A stretch of DNA of 64,000 nucleotides from Fasciola hepatica (GCA_948099385.1 CANUEZ040000210.1:69501-133500), one strand, 5' to 3'. Counted from the first letter of the stretch, positions 1-12,660 are shown. The notes: generated from the letters alone by a model not told the origin. Translations and numbers: made by a program.

Positions 1-690
1 TAGACATCATCCTGCTGAAATTCGAAATAATTTCGTTCCATCTCGATTTGGTGCTACAAGAGTTGATGTTTTTGAACAAACCATGTTTCTCCGGTGACGG
101 GACGGACCTGTTTGCAGTTATGCAAAGCGTGCACAACGCGTTTGCTTATCACGTGTGAACTCCCACGTGGATCGATGCGTCATTCTACATTTATACCCAA
201 CACGCAACTGAATACCATACACAACTGTTTCACGTGACTTATAGGGAGGGGATCATCCACTCTACCATATATCCTCCAAAGCCTTGATGAGAACATTTAG
301 AACCCGACCGATAGGCGGAACTACGAATGTAACACATTCACCTTTCAGCCTTCTGAGCCGGGTCCTAAAGGGTAGCCACCTCAAGCCAGCCGCAATATGA
401 TGCATCCCGCTCATTCGTCACCAGCTTCGCATGTCAAAGCTGTTTACCTCAAACACCAATCTCATTCCAAGATAAAACTAGATTTTCATGACGTCTATTT
501 GTAGCTTAAGTTGATCAGTGAGAACAGTAGGCATGTAAACACGTCAACATAATTTAGTTCATAACTTGGCTCATGTTTCACATACTAAATCATCAGGTGT
601 TCGTAAGAAACTGTTTGACACTTTAGGTTTTTCTGGGACAGGAAATTTTTTTATCATTTGCAGCATATGATTACAGAGGTTCAAATATCA
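1..690. other. 3' flank of stomatin gene, nothing recognised
   Basis: No convincing coding region, RNA or repeat was recognised. The minus-strand stomatin gene ends at 691 and its 3' UTR and polyadenylation site should lie here, but I could not pin them. Confidence 0.3.
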
Positions 691-1042
691 TCATTTATTT
701 CTGGATGTAAGCGCTGACATCAGCTCAATTGGTAACGGAAATATGATGGTCGAATTCTGTTCGGTTGCAATTGTGGCCAGTGTTTGTAGATAGCGAAGCT
801 GCAACGCGGCCGGTGAACCACTCATTGTTTGGGCTGCTTGTTGAAGCATGTGCGCCGAATCCAATTCACCCTTGGCCGCAATTACTTTTGCACAGGCTGC
901 CCTCGTGGCCTGAGCCTCGGCGGCCATGGCTCGTTGCATATCTTGTGGGAGAGCCACATCTTTGATTTCAACTCGTTCCACCTGGTACAGGGAGTATTCC
1001 GTTGGGCATGAATAAAAGGGGAGGGGGAATGGGAGAGAGAGA

Positions 1043-1084
<42 letters not shown>

Positions 1085-3434
1085 TTACCGAAAAGTCCAG
1101 TCTGCTTCTTAGAGCTTTTGACAGTAAAGTGACACAATCAGTTGCGACTTTCTGTGTCTTCTGATTTTACTTCGAGCAATTTGTTCTCTGTAGCATGATT
1201 CTTTTGAGTGTATCTTTGAAAAGATGTGATAGGATAAGCTTATCGCTTGAATTGTACTTCTAACAAGACCCATACCATAAGCTACAGTAGTGGATATGCA
1301 TCATCCATTGTGTGTTGGGAATTATCATGGTAAAGTTGGGTTTACCGAGTAGCATTTTTGTGTCCCTTATGCGTGTTTTTAACTGAACTGGAATGGCAGT
1401 TGCGATTACCTAACTTGAATTTTGGTTATCAAAAGTAGTTTAAATATTTGATAGTACATAATCCCATTCATTACTTATTATGAACTATATGTGTGCAAAC
1501 ACGTAAATGGCGAACCCTGTATGTGAAACAGCATTGTCGACGGGGTACAGTACCGTGGCAACTGGGATTGTCAGATCGCGCAAGGAGGTCTGACTAAGGG
1601 ATGTAGGTGGATAAATCTATGACAATTCCATTATGAAGGTCGACGTGAATTGCCACCAGTTGATCCAATAGACATTCTGTGCTATTTGGACTTTACTCAC
1701 GGAAATACTACCAATGGATAGAAAGGTGAACCAGAAGGTAGAAGAAAATAGTTAACCACCCGCCGAAGACCAAATTCGCTTGGATCAACTACGGTCTCAC
1801 ACTTGCGCCTTATTCAAGAATAATTCATTGAAAGCAATCCTCGCGCTTTGCCCGAAAATCCCCGTGTGAGGGTATGGTCTGGCACATCGTTCGATAGACG
1901 TCTTAGTCTCACTGATGACAGTGCATCAGCACCGGCCTCTTGACGAGCCCACGAAGCCACGAACGACAGGACAGCCAACCGATGACGTGAAGCAATACAC
2001 GAGAGTCGAATCCTGCCAGAGGCGTTTAGGTCATAAAGCGTGGTCATCCACACCTACCGGACCAAGGTGCTGATTACAACGTGTGGGTACATAGACTGAC
2101 TACCTACATATTCTTTGTTTTCTACTAATAAAATGAGATAGTTCGCAGGCCGAACTGGGTTTCCACTAGAGATAGTGGGAAGGGGCAAAACGCTGTGTGC
2201 ATTTCATCATTCATTTAGAATCCGTTGTTTTGATCGGGAAGTTTAGAGGAACTTGTTTTGGTTTTGAAGTCGTGTGGTAAGATGATGAAAGTATGAACGT
2301 CAGTTGTGAATCATCCGACAGTAGGAAATCCCCCAACAAGAACAACACCAACACCAAAAGTGGGAATTATTCTTTGCCACTTAACAGTGTATAAACCCCT
2401 CCGAGTGTCTGTAAACAGGTCTATATAATTGATGGAACAATAGCACTAATCTGGTTGTGCAAATTGATTATTCCTGAAAGTTTCCTCAGAGCACACAACT
2501 ACTTGTGGTTTTGCAACATTAGCCATTTATAGCATATTCGCGGAAACTGTATGAACTGATCAAGAAACTTGTGAAGATGATTTGGATGACGATGGTAACG
2601 GTGACGATGCTAGTGATGATTTGGATCATTTAGACAAGGATGATGATGAAGATGTTGATGAATATGTACGCTGGAAAGTACCGAAACTTTAAAAATGTAA
2701 TTTGAACTTACTTTTATCCCCCATTCACGAGTAGCCGCTTCCAGACTTTTTTTCAAGTAAGTATCAATTTCCTCTCGATTAGTCAAAAGAGCTGCTAGGT
2801 CATAATGTCCAAGAACACTCCGAAGTGTGCTCACCGCCAACAGTCCCGTCGATTGAAGCCAATTAGCCACACGAAGAATTGCACTGGCTGGTTCAATCAC
2901 TCGCATGTAGACAATCGCATCCACAGTCACTGTAACGGAATCTCTGGTCAGTACCTCCTGAGGTGGGATCACTTCAGATATAGTTCGCATGTCCACCTTT
3001 TGAATGGTATCCACACAAGGTAAAACAAACTGAATCCCCGAGCTCATGATAGCCGAGCCTTTGTGTTTGCGTAACTTGCCCAGCCGCAGCATCACTCCCC
3101 TCTCATAGGACTGAATCACTTTGAAGGAGAACAAGACTAAGATGGGGAAGAGAAAGATATACATCAGCACAGCCAAAGCTATCAGGAAATAACCACAAAA
3201 TCCATGACCTTCTGGTTCTAGATCTATCGGATCAGTATTGTCCGAGATTGGATAAACTTTAGCTGTGGTTAGATTACCCGAAACAGGTCTCTTGGTTACC
3301 AGTTGTATCACATTTTCTGATTCTCGGTGTCCTCTGTTCTCGTGCAACTCAATCTGATGTACATCTGCGGTTCCAGGTGATGATTGCATGGACAGATTGT
3401 GCTCTAACGGCCGGACTCTACGCGGTAAATTCAT
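691..3434 (-). CDS. Stomatin-family (SPFH/band 7) integral membrane protein, two exons
   Basis: Exon 1 runs 3434-2712 and exon 2 981-691, giving 337 residues. The ATG at 3434 is the first Met in the open frame. The donor (GTAAGT after codon AAA, 2711) and acceptor (CAG before 981) define a 1730-bp phase-0 intron. Residues 79-105 form the hydrophobic membrane hairpin, with the stomatin-typical Pro (residue 97) just before the YERGVMLRLG stretch; the SPFH domain follows. Exon 2 carries the stomatin C-terminal signature (VEIKDVALPQDMQRAMAAEA, AKVIAAKGEL, LRYLQTLATIA). Family members are cytoplasmic-facing hairpin proteins that oligomerise in cholesterol-rich membrane and modulate ion channels. 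The 78-residue N-terminal tail is longer than in vertebrate stomatin. A paralogue lies 7.4 kb away in divergent orientation. The intron holds a GAT-rich tract (2571-2660) and a (GA)n microsatellite. The frame is intact, so probably functional. Confidence 0.9.
1031..1081. repeat. (GA)n microsatellite
   Basis: Almost uninterrupted GA dinucleotides inside the intron of the minus-strand stomatin gene, 50 bp upstream (in transcript sense) of the exon 2 acceptor, so it forms part of a CT-rich pyrimidine tract. Confidence 0.9.
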
Positions 3435-4685
3435 CGAATCCCCTAGATATATGTTCGCATTAGTGTGTGTGCTTATCCAGACCAATTCGACGGATCACCT
3501 TTTTTGGTCGCATACGTATGCAGAGATTCACTTCAGTCTACCAGCATTTTCATGCTGCTTAAATCTCGCTCTCTTTGTTAGTATTCTGAAACAAACGAAA
3601 ATTGTTTGTTGTTGTAGTGACCAGTGGATTGAGTCAGTTTTAAAGTGCCACTGATAAGGACACATTTTGGAGGATTAAGCTCAGCCGATGGTCTCTGAAG
3701 ATGTCCTGTCAATCTGTTAGAAATAAAGTACTTAGTTTGAATCGTGTCGGATAATTCAATTGTATGACAATGGGTAGAATAGAGAATGTGTGAGGTATTG
3801 TATCGACGTTAAAGATGCATGAACACCAATGGTTGTGTATGCTGGTCAATGTTGAACCATGAGCCTACTAGTTTTGATTGAATAGTTATCATGATTCTCC
3901 TTGAGTTTCGATTGTATGAAAAAATTTGAAAATTTCCTGTGAACTAAATATTATATTTAATGGCAGTGTTCTCATTCATTTCCTTCTTGAGTCGTTAAAC
4001 AGTGGATTTGTTCTCGGAAACATCTTGCCGGACCATTTGAACTCCCGGTCGATGATTTTTCGAAAAATCTATGAACTTTTCTCTGTTTCAAAAGTGAACG
4101 GTTGTCCAGGGAGGATTTTACGCGTTTTCTTCATATTCAGAGTACTCAGTACGAAACAAACTCAATTTTTGTGCTGGTAACCGGCTAAATGCAACACGTC
4201 ACGTGGTTATTCGAGTTCGGATAAGGGATGAACAACAAGATGATCGATACTTATGATGATAATCGTTGGCATTTGCGTGTCCGCATGGCTAGTTACTGGT
4301 TTAATGGTATTCGGAGAGATGTGTGTTGATAAAGGCGTTTAAAACCTAGCTATCTAACTTCCAAAAGGAAGGCAGTGCACTTATCTATCCTCTTTAGAAG
4401 TGACAATGAATTTTAGTTTCGCGAACTGTTTCTACTGATATGATTTCTGTCCCACGACTAAATAAAATATGATAGACTATGGGCGATATTGTAGATATAC
4501 TTACAGTCCCGTGGAGTTAACAACAAAGTGAGAAGCTGAGCTAACTAGTATTCGGAGCCAATAAGCGGAGGTGCGCCAAGTTTCCAGAACCGGTCAGAAG
4601 TAAATAGCGGTGAGCCAAAAGTGGACGGATCAAGTGAACTCAAACAGTCAGACTTTAAGCAACCCGTCGATTGCTATGATTGAAG
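3435..4685. other. Upstream flank of stomatin gene, nothing recognised
   Basis: AT-rich sequence with only short open frames. The promoter of the minus-strand stomatin gene should lie at its left edge. No motif is clear enough to call. Confidence 0.3.
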
Positions 4686-4689
4686 CTAA

Positions 4690-5010
4690 ACAGAGTTCTG
4701 AACATGTCAGCAACGACTGATCGGTGCTGTGTGGCCTCATTGGCGATCGGATGGATAACGGAATGACTCCAGTCTAGTTTGCTGATTGCCTATTAGTCCG
4801 TGCCTATTAGCAGCCACGATTTCTCACACGCACGCACTTTGCATGTAACGGAACCAGTTTATCCAATCACATTTCAGCGCACTTCGAGCAGCCTTGCTTG
4901 GCCGCTCCGATTGCATGTGCAGGCTGCGCTCGTTCATTAGCGGTATTTGCTTGCCCGTTAACTTACCTGCTTACTTGTTTACTTAAGTACGGTTAATTAA
5001 CGGATTTCTT
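4690..5010 (-). repeat. Dispersed repeat, copy A (partner at 31990-32310)
   Basis: Read on the minus strand, this segment matches 31990-32310 on the plus strand in order: a GTAAGT/GCAAG-rich start, a GTGCGTGCGTG tract, then GAGTCAT..GTTAT..ATCC..CGCCAATGA.GCCACACA. Identity is moderate and interrupted by indels. No coding potential was seen; it is an unclassified interspersed repeat. Confidence 0.6.
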
Positions 5011-6470
5011 ACTTGCTATGTACTCCCATTATTTGCGCATATAAAACAGTCGGTGCTGATCTGACCAGCACCATGCACAATAAGGCGACTGATGAAAATT
5101 ACTCTTACGTTTGACAGGCATTCCGTGACGGGACCACCTGTTCTGGTTGCAGTCAAATCTTTTGTCTAACAGTAAGCCACCTCCTGTGACTAGACAACTT
5201 AGTAACTAGTGGCTGCTAGTGGAAAACCTGACGCCGAGTTTGAACGAGCTTCTGCGGGACGGCTATCGTTCTGATAGTAGACCTAATTGCAGATAACTAT
5301 TTCGGTGAAAGTGCAACCCAAGCTCTGGGTTCAAAGATAAGTTTACTATTCTGGTGTCAGTGAAGAGCGGTTACAATATCAGGTGTGATAAACAGGCTGC
5401 TTCAAACAGCAATCAGAGTGACATATTTTGCTATTGCGTTCTGTGTTTTGCCTAACACTCAACCAGTTCCTCTTTTATAGATGAAAACCAGACCACTCGT
5501 GGATTCCCCTACTCTATGCGGGTAATAATTTACGTGCAGCTCTGGAGTAAGTTATATAGGACGAACCGGAAGCAAACTGTCAGGAAGCTTCGGGGAGCAT
5601 CATCTGAGTTTGTTAAGTGGAGGATTAGTGAAGAGGGGACAAACTCTAATCACCATCCATTTGATAGAATTGAATAATTTAATCAGTGACAATGAGGCTT
5701 TTCTTCCTATCTCCACTGCTGAAAGAAGACCAACGGGATAAGCCCGAATCTTATTCATCTCTGTGATGACCGAGATCCGCCAGTCCCTCCTCCGTGCGTC
5801 CAGAACACGATATGTGAGAGCTATAAATCTAACCTAAATATCGGGGCAAGATTACGTGGGGCAATCAATAACCCCATGCGAATGACGTGACGATAAGCTA
5901 CTCACATTTTCTCTCATGTCATTGATAATACCGTAACTAGGTGAACACATAATTGTCAATTATTGTCATCATTATTATTGATTATAATGTTTTTCTATCA
6001 CCCAAACTCAAATATCTACCAAATGTGGAGTATTTACCTGGTTGCGAAGTACCGAGGAAAACCTATCTGCAAAAGAGTACGCTGATGTTTCGACCTGGTA
6101 TTTTTAATTATTTTCTCTTATCGTTGGTTCAAGAACTCAAATATTAATGTTATGACAAGAAAGGAATGCTCGTTGAGCAGCCTGAACGATCAACTCAGCA
6201 CTGATAACCATGGAAGCTTTGTACAGCTGTCTCATCCTTGTTAGAAATCATTGGCAAAGCTCATCCACCAAGCCATAACGGGATCTCCAGCCGAGAGACG
6301 ATCAGCCCGGATAGCCTTGTGGTTAGGTGCGCGAGAAAACAATGAACGTCGAGAAGATGCAAGTTTCTATCTCTTTGCCTTTTATAAATCTATTTAATCA
6401 AATAAATTGTAATCTTAAATCAGCTCTAAGGCACATACACAGCGGCTCAGTTGCGTTTGCTGCAGACGAC
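5011..6470. other. Non-coding stretch with a weak tRNA-like box A
   Basis: No assignable gene. At 6312-6335 there is a box A-like string (TAGCCTTGTGGTTAGG) resembling a tRNA 5' half, but no box B at the expected distance, so at most a decayed SINE head. Confidence 0.25.
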
Positions 6471-6473
6471 TAA

Positions 6474-6714
6474 ATGGTTGGTGTCAACAGGACAGACTTC
6501 ACTTTCCCCAGCGTACTTATTGTAAGAACTTTCGATCGCGCCTACTTTACTGTTACACTTACCCCCCCCCCCCCCCCACTATACCACGTATATATACTGA
6601 CATGTTTTACGTTCACGGTTGACAAGAGTAAACGAAATGCTTGCATCTCGCGACTTATGTCTTCGTTCTGTTCTAATGAATTGGACGAAGGGGACCCAAT
6701 GTTTAAATAACTCA
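6474..6714 (+). repeat. Dispersed repeat R1, copy 1
   Basis: Shares a run of blocks (GTAAGAACTTTCGATCG, then CTA..TACCA.GTATATATACTGACA, GTTTTACGTTC, AGAGTAAACGAAATGCTTG) with 7239-7400 and, more weakly, 21140-21310. It contains a 16-base C run (6562-6577). It directly precedes the tRNA-like/hammerhead-like copy at 6715, so it may be the upstream part of the same element. Confidence 0.65.
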
Positions 6715-6895
6715 AAATGGTTCACCCCGGTTTCGAGTCCCCGTGGAGGCTCGATGGATGTGCACTGATGATGATTCCGAACAAGGACAAAACAGCTGTG
6801 TAGTGCTCCCATGGTTTTCAATAGTGAGTTGAGCATTCATACTGCACGATGAATCTTATTGCGCAAACTTTTAATCTCCTACTGCTAAAAGTGAC
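6715..6895 (+). repeat. tRNA-like/hammerhead-like dispersed repeat, copy 1
   Basis: Begins with a pol III box B-like string (GGTTTCGAGTCC, 6729-6740). A CTGATGA core follows at 6765-6771, then a stem-II-like hairpin (TTCC..AGGA) and CAAAAC at 6788-6793 where a hammerhead would have GAAAC. The downstream part (GGTTTTCAATA, GAGCATTCATACTGCACGATGAATC) recurs at 34985-35096 (minus) and 63655-63955. The core base changes suggest this copy would not cleave. Confidence 0.55.
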
Positions 6896-7238
6896 GCAAG
6901 AAATTAGTCATGGGTTTACTTTAGAAAAGTCAAATGAAATACTGAAGGGCCTTTTTCGGGAGGAGTTCACTTCGGTTGAATTTAGTGGGCAAGCACTGGT
7001 AAACTGTACAGTTTCTAGTTCAAATGGAGAGCCATCAGAATGTTGTATTAAGTTGGTCTAACTGAATCAGGTGTAAATTTCTATCATTAGGCTTGTGACT
7101 CATCCGTATTTTGCTGACCACACTACCTTCGGTCACTTGAACTTTGAACTGAAAAGCTACTTGGAGCCCATAAACTTGAAACATTTTATTGCCACCAACG
7201 GAGAATTATTTCAAACAAAGCAAATATATTACACTCTC

Positions 7239-7404
7239 CCTAACGTTCGTACTGTAAGAACTTTCGATCGTGCCTACTTTGTTGTTGCATTTACCCCCTA
7301 CTGTACCATGTATATATACTGACACGTTTTACGTTCGCGGTTGACAAGAGTAAACGAAATGCTTGGATCTCAAGACCCATGTCCTCTCTCTGTTCTAATG
7401 AAAT
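7239..7404 (+). repeat. Dispersed repeat R1, copy 2
   Basis: Close match to 6520-6670, lacking the long C run and ending abruptly after CTGTTCTAATGAA, so it is truncated before the tRNA-like part found in copy 1. Confidence 0.65.
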
Positions 7405-8800
7405 ACATTACGGTTTTTTTCTTTAGCCCTGGAAGAAAGCATATCTGCTGTTCCACTCAGAGTTCTTGTTAAGCTTGGGGTGTTGGGACCTAGAGGCCAG
7501 TCTCCGAGGGAATTGCCGAATCTAAGTAGCTTTAGATCCTAAATCCCCACGGACAGACCATCCGCGGTTTGTATCGTTCTCTGACGAACGTGCAGACTGA
7601 AGGGTGGGTCGACGCAGTCAGTCCATGATATGCCAAAATGGCAAGAAAAGCTTAACTGGTAGACTTGGCAGAGTACGACGTCTTACGTAAGCTGGATAGT
7701 TTGAGACTGTAAGTGACATAGCTAATAGCCGTGGTCAGTGACTTGGGACCATCAGTCTTTGACATTCAATTTACATCTTTCTATTCTGGTGGGTTCCTTT
7801 CCATACTTTTAATCATTTTTCACTCAGTTGAAAAGTGAATCAGGGTTACAGCCAAAACCAGAGCACCGAGTTGTGAGGATTATGGCTGAAAATACTGCAC
7901 TGAATTGAAATGAATTGAAAAGAACTGATTACCGAATTAAACTGATCTGAACTAAAATGAACTGAACTGATCACTGAACTGAACTGATAACTGAACTGAA
8001 CTGATCACTGAACTGAACTGAACTGAACTGAACTCAACTCAACTCAACTCAACTTGTAGGTTTCAGTACATTTCCGACTTTGGCCATGATTTTCAACATC
8101 CCTTGGTGCAACATTCCTCTGTGGCGCCGAGGTTTTAACGTATAAAACACACATTTTTCGAAAGTACCCTCACATCTAATACAAAAAAGATACCAATAAA
8201 CCTGATTTGAAATGTCTTGGAATTACATCAACCATATCTAACTGTGAGAAACAAACCATTTTAGAGGTTTCTACGGAGTTCCTTGCTACTCGTCACAATA
8301 CCATCCCGACTGATTCGAAGAACTGCTGTCAGACTGAACCGAACTGAACATATTGGCCGGTATTGGTTTTTGGTGCTCGCATTCCTGTTGAAGGAAAGGT
8401 GGACAATTGTAAGTTTGTGTCATACCTCTTGTTCCTTCTTTATTTCTATTCTACATACTCTTTTGTCTTTTATCTGAACACACTCTTCCGCCTTTCCAAG
8501 TTTGCCGGTGTCATATAAACTGACTGGTACCCTACACAGCGCAAGTTGTGCCCCAGTGGTTCAGCACATTATCACGCGTAACATTTCGTGGTTTTATTTG
8601 ATATAGTAATCTAAATATCACCTTCATAACCTGTCAGTCATAAGTAATTAAGTAATAAGATGTTATTACATACAATAATTAGCGTAATATTTTCTCTCGG
8701 ATATCTCGAAGATTGACAAATGTTTGCTTCACTTTATCGTTACTTGCCCCGCCATGCTTGTAACACATTTATTCCAATCGTGCAAAAGTGAAACCAGTTA
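7405..8800. other. Non-coding stretch around a pentanucleotide repeat
   Basis: No assignable gene. It holds the (AACTG)n tract listed separately and otherwise unique-looking AT-rich sequence. Confidence 0.3.
7898..8054. repeat. (AACTG)n / (AACTC)n minisatellite
   Basis: Degenerate at the left (TGAATTGAAA units), increasingly regular GAACT units to about 8030, then switching to CAACT units. The gradient from degenerate to pure units suggests ongoing slippage at the right end. Confidence 0.85.
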
Positions 8801-8809
8801 GCCATTGGC

Positions 8810-9128
8810 TTGGCTGAAGGTCATTGTAACAGTTATATGGTGAGTGGCGATCCGGGTGAGGGACGAGGGTTGCAGCTTACGTGGTGTGATGAAGTTCTGC
8901 TCACTCCCGATTCGACCACTTATTGCCGGTTCTCAGGAGACATTTTGCACTTGGCGAATTCCATCTTTGGCCAAGGCCTTACAAGTGTCTGAAGTATTTG
9001 AACTTGTGCCCACAGATCAGGATTTAGTTTGCGAATGGCTATCGCCTCAGTTGTGGAGAGGGTCAGGAGTCGGTTTGGGGGAACCCAGTAAACAACGGTC
9101 TGCTGAATTCACTCACTTAGCAGCCTAG
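8810..9128 (+). other. Unassigned overlapping open frames
   Basis: Two overlapping open frames (60 and 94 codons) in a slightly GC-richer patch. I recognise no domain, and the frames lack splice or context support. Probably a decayed repeat, possibly an exon. Confidence 0.15.
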
Positions 9129-10780
9129 CACACCTGGCATGATCAAACTCTTTAGTTACCGTTTTCGTAATTTTCCCTTGAACACTCGAAAGTATCATCT
9201 AACTGGAACCTATTTCGGGGATCCGTGAGTGTACTCACCACGCATCTGTACCATCAACGTTAGACAGCGTCAGCACCGAGCTCCCATTTTGTTTTGAACA
9301 CAAGGTGAACAATATTAACTCGAACACCTTACCCAAGGGCCATTCCACTCGCGCTGTGTTCATCTATCAGTTCATTTTATTTTGTGTATCTTTAATTGAG
9401 TACGTTTTTAACTTGAAATTCATGAATCATTCGTCTCGTTAAGGTGGTTCTACAACGGGAATTCGTACTTCCGTAGTGACAGTTATGGAACCGATTATGA
9501 ACAAAATTCGGAATCAAGTGTCCTCCTGGTTATGCTTACTACTCAGTTTGAAAGCGACAATCCTAGGATCGCTTTTCCACCTGGCGCATGCGTGTATATC
9601 CAAATGGTAACACGGATGACATCAGCATTACTTACTTTTGCGTGGTCAACTCTTGTAAGAGGATGATCGGGCTTCATGGATGTCCCGAAAGGCACCTATC
9701 CGTGAGCGGTGTGTAGACGAATAGTTCATGAAGAATCTTAGGAATCAGGTGCATAGTGGCGTTCTCAGAGTCGCTAGTTCGAGGTAGTAAGTCTAGTCTG
9801 TGATACCTGTCGGGCAGCAGAAGGCTTGCGTGTTTGGAGCCGAAGGCCGAACGACCGGTTCGAATGCTTTTTGGATGGTGGCGTCCTTGTGGATTCCATC
9901 CATCTTATGATAGCTGAGTATGAGGCAAGATGTACTGGCCTTATTTGAAGGCAGGCCAAACTCGCGCACATCAGGTTGCTGTCTATGGGCTTCTGTGGCG
10001 TTTGTGTAGAGATTTCGTCGCCAAGCAAAAAACCACCACGCTCCCTAGCAACGCCGCGTAGCTTTTGTCTCGCCACCCGCTCCTTGGCCTGTCCGATATG
10101 GGTGACCCCGAAGAAGCGTTTTGCGCCCCCATCGGCATAGGCCTCGGGGGCATCGTAGCACGCAAACCCTATCATCACCCAATCAGCAGTGCACAAATCC
10201 ATTTTAGTATGTACAGGACCAATGATATTCCATATAGGGCGGGAGGGGTGCTAGTGTTCGATCTGAAATCACAAAAATACGGAAAGCCTCATGAACTCAG
10301 CTCAGTTAGTCACCCACTTGCATTAATCGAACACCAATAAGATAGCCTATAGCGTGACACGTTCACTATTTCACCTTCTCGAGTTTACGTGTTGATCAAA
10401 TGAAGGGCACCGTGGACTCAAAACCTTTGGGTACAAATTAACACTGTTCCTGATAGGTTTATTTCCATCTAGACATGAACCTGGTAGAGCAGTTTTCATA
10501 AACATACGCAAATAATACAGATCAGAAATGGTCTGTTTGACTTACATCTTGAAAGCCATAATTAAATTTCAATTTTTCGCTATTTACTACATAGTTAAGT
10601 TCTAAGGTCAGCAATATGCTGCTACACGTGGAACAACAATGTGTTGAATGCCGTTGACCTGCTTATATCCCATAAAATGGATACACACGGGTTAGCATAT
10701 GCCGTCCACATCGGAGTGAGCCGGTCGGGTATTTGAAAGTCATTATTTACTAGCCTTATCCCCATGACAATGCATCTGAG
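9129..10780. other. Non-coding; GC-rich dispersed-repeat-like block at about 9770-10240
   Basis: The block 9770-10240 is visibly GC-richer than its surroundings and carries a tRNA box B-like GGTTCGAATG at about 9851 plus open frames on both strands (142 aa minus, 91 aa plus) without a recognisable domain. It looks like an inserted repeat. The flanks hold nothing I can name. Confidence 0.3.
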
Positions 10781-10894
10781 TAACCCTGGCAACGAGGAGG
10801 GAGTCAATTGGAACTTGAGTTACATTACTTAAATGAACGCTCAAGCAACAACTACAGAAGTAGAAAACAATCCGGAATTTTCGCTGTGAACGAT

Positions 10895-12660
10895 ATGCTG
10901 GAGGAAAATGAATCCGATTCAGAAACGGCCAAAAACAATACGAAACAAGTTCGCAAACGAACTCGAGACATACCATCCACGTCTGTACATGTAACACCTA
11001 TCGCGGATCCAACGTATATGGGGCAGTTAAACCCAGCTCAGATTGATCTAGAGACCGAAGGGCATGGGTGTTGCGGATTTCTGGTCATTTTTCTTGTAAT
11101 CGTCTTTTATGTGATACTTTTCCCTTTAACCATATGGTTCTCGTTCACTGTGATCCAATCGTTTGAACGCGGTGTAGTACTCCGTTTGGGCAAATTACGG
11201 AAGCAGAACGGAACGTTTATTTTGGGCTCAGGAATACAATTTGTTTTGCCTTGTGTGGACACGATAATGAAAGTGGACATGCGAACGATCACTGTGACTA
11301 TTCCGTCCCAGGATGTACTCACACGTGACTCAGTCACCGTGGGTGTGGACGCTGTGGTCTATATGCGTGTAATTAATCCGGCCCAAGCATTGTTGTGTGT
11401 TCAGAATTGGACCTTATCGACTGAGCTGTTGGCTGTCAGCTCGTTACGAACGGTAATTGGGAATCATCGTTTGGCTGAGTTGCTCTCCTGCCGTGAACAG
11501 ATTGATGCAAGGTTGAAAACACAGTTGGATGAAGCCACTGGTCCATGGGGTATAAATGTAAGCGAGACTATAATTGAAAAAAATGAAAATATATTAGTCT
11601 CACAGGTAAGAGCATCGATACAGCAGATTTATGCTTTCAGAAACGTCCATTCCGGTAGTCTGTGATAAACTGTAACAGAAAATGGCTATGAACTTGCTAT
11701 CCTTTCTTTAAAACTGCTTGATTGAATTGTTCGAAATTCTTCATTTATATATAAATGTTCCCCAGGATACTTGGTAAATCAAACTGATAATTCTAAGTAG
11801 ACAAGTTTTGGACCTTATGTCTTACAAAAGAATTCACGTTCATGAAGCGTAGAGGAACCCAGATTCCCTTCTCATCTTCTCATATCGTAAGCCGTGGCCT
11901 CTTTCGAAGGTATGCCTGTGGGAGAAATCAATTAAGTTCGAGTGCCATTTGGGATTTCTCGTTTATACAGCATAGTGGATAGCCTAGCAAATCGCATAAG
12001 AGCATTGATTAACAAAAAAACGGTCAATAATTTGAATATACAAAACGTGAAAAATGCGCCGAATCACTGTGTCTTGTGTAAGTCTTAAGAATCGGACCTA
12101 ACTCAGCGTGACATCATGGACATTCACTTTCGAAGATTATTCAGGGTGCTCCTCTCCGTCTTTATCGAACTTGTCTTAGTTAAATTGGAAACAAAACTGT
12201 TTTTTCGCTGCATTTCCTAAGAAACCATTCTTTGCCTTTATACGGATGCATTCTTCTGTTCGGTAACTTTCCACTGCTAGATGCATGGGAACATTTTTTT
12301 GATCTAAGTACAAAAGTATCATTTAGTGATGATAGGAGTTCTACACACAACTTTATTGTGGATTTTCAGGTAGAAAGGGTGGAAATCAAAGACGTTTCAC
12401 TCCCGCAAGATATGCAGCGGGCTATGGCGGCCGAAGCACAAGCGACCCAAGCTGCTCAGGCCAAAGTGATCGCAGCCAAAGGTGAGCTAGATTCGTCTCA
12501 AATGTTGCAGGAAGCAGCCCAACGTATGTCCACTGCACCGGGGGCGTTGCAACTTCGTTACTTGCAAACTTTGGCCACAATAGCCACCGAGCGGAATTCG
12601 ACCATAATTTTCCCCATACCCATGGAATTGTTGAATGCTCTGAAGCCCAAAAAGCAATAA
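10895..12660 (+). CDS. Stomatin-family membrane protein, divergent paralogue, two exons
   Basis: Exon 1 runs 10895-11557 and exon 2 12370-12660 (stop TAA), joined across an 812-bp phase-0 intron (donor GTAAGC at 11558, acceptor TTTTCAG before 12370). From the ATG at 10895 the product has 317 residues. The frame is open upstream to 10784 without an ATG, so a further 5' exon is possible and the start is uncertain. The hairpin is at about residues 59-84 (FYVILFPLTIWFSF, Pro 77), followed by SFERGVVLRLGKL and the SPFH domain. Exon 2 has VEIKDVSLPQDMQRAMAAEA and AKVIAAKGEL. The intron position and the 291-bp last exon are identical to those of the minus-strand copy at 691-3434, so the pair came from one gene duplication with inversion. 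The N-terminal tails are unrelated, which suggests different localisation or partners (inference). Confidence 0.85.

Noticed and set aside
560..600. Minus-strand CTGATGA followed by GAAAC 10 bases later
   Set aside because: The bases between cannot form stem II and the flanks do not pair.
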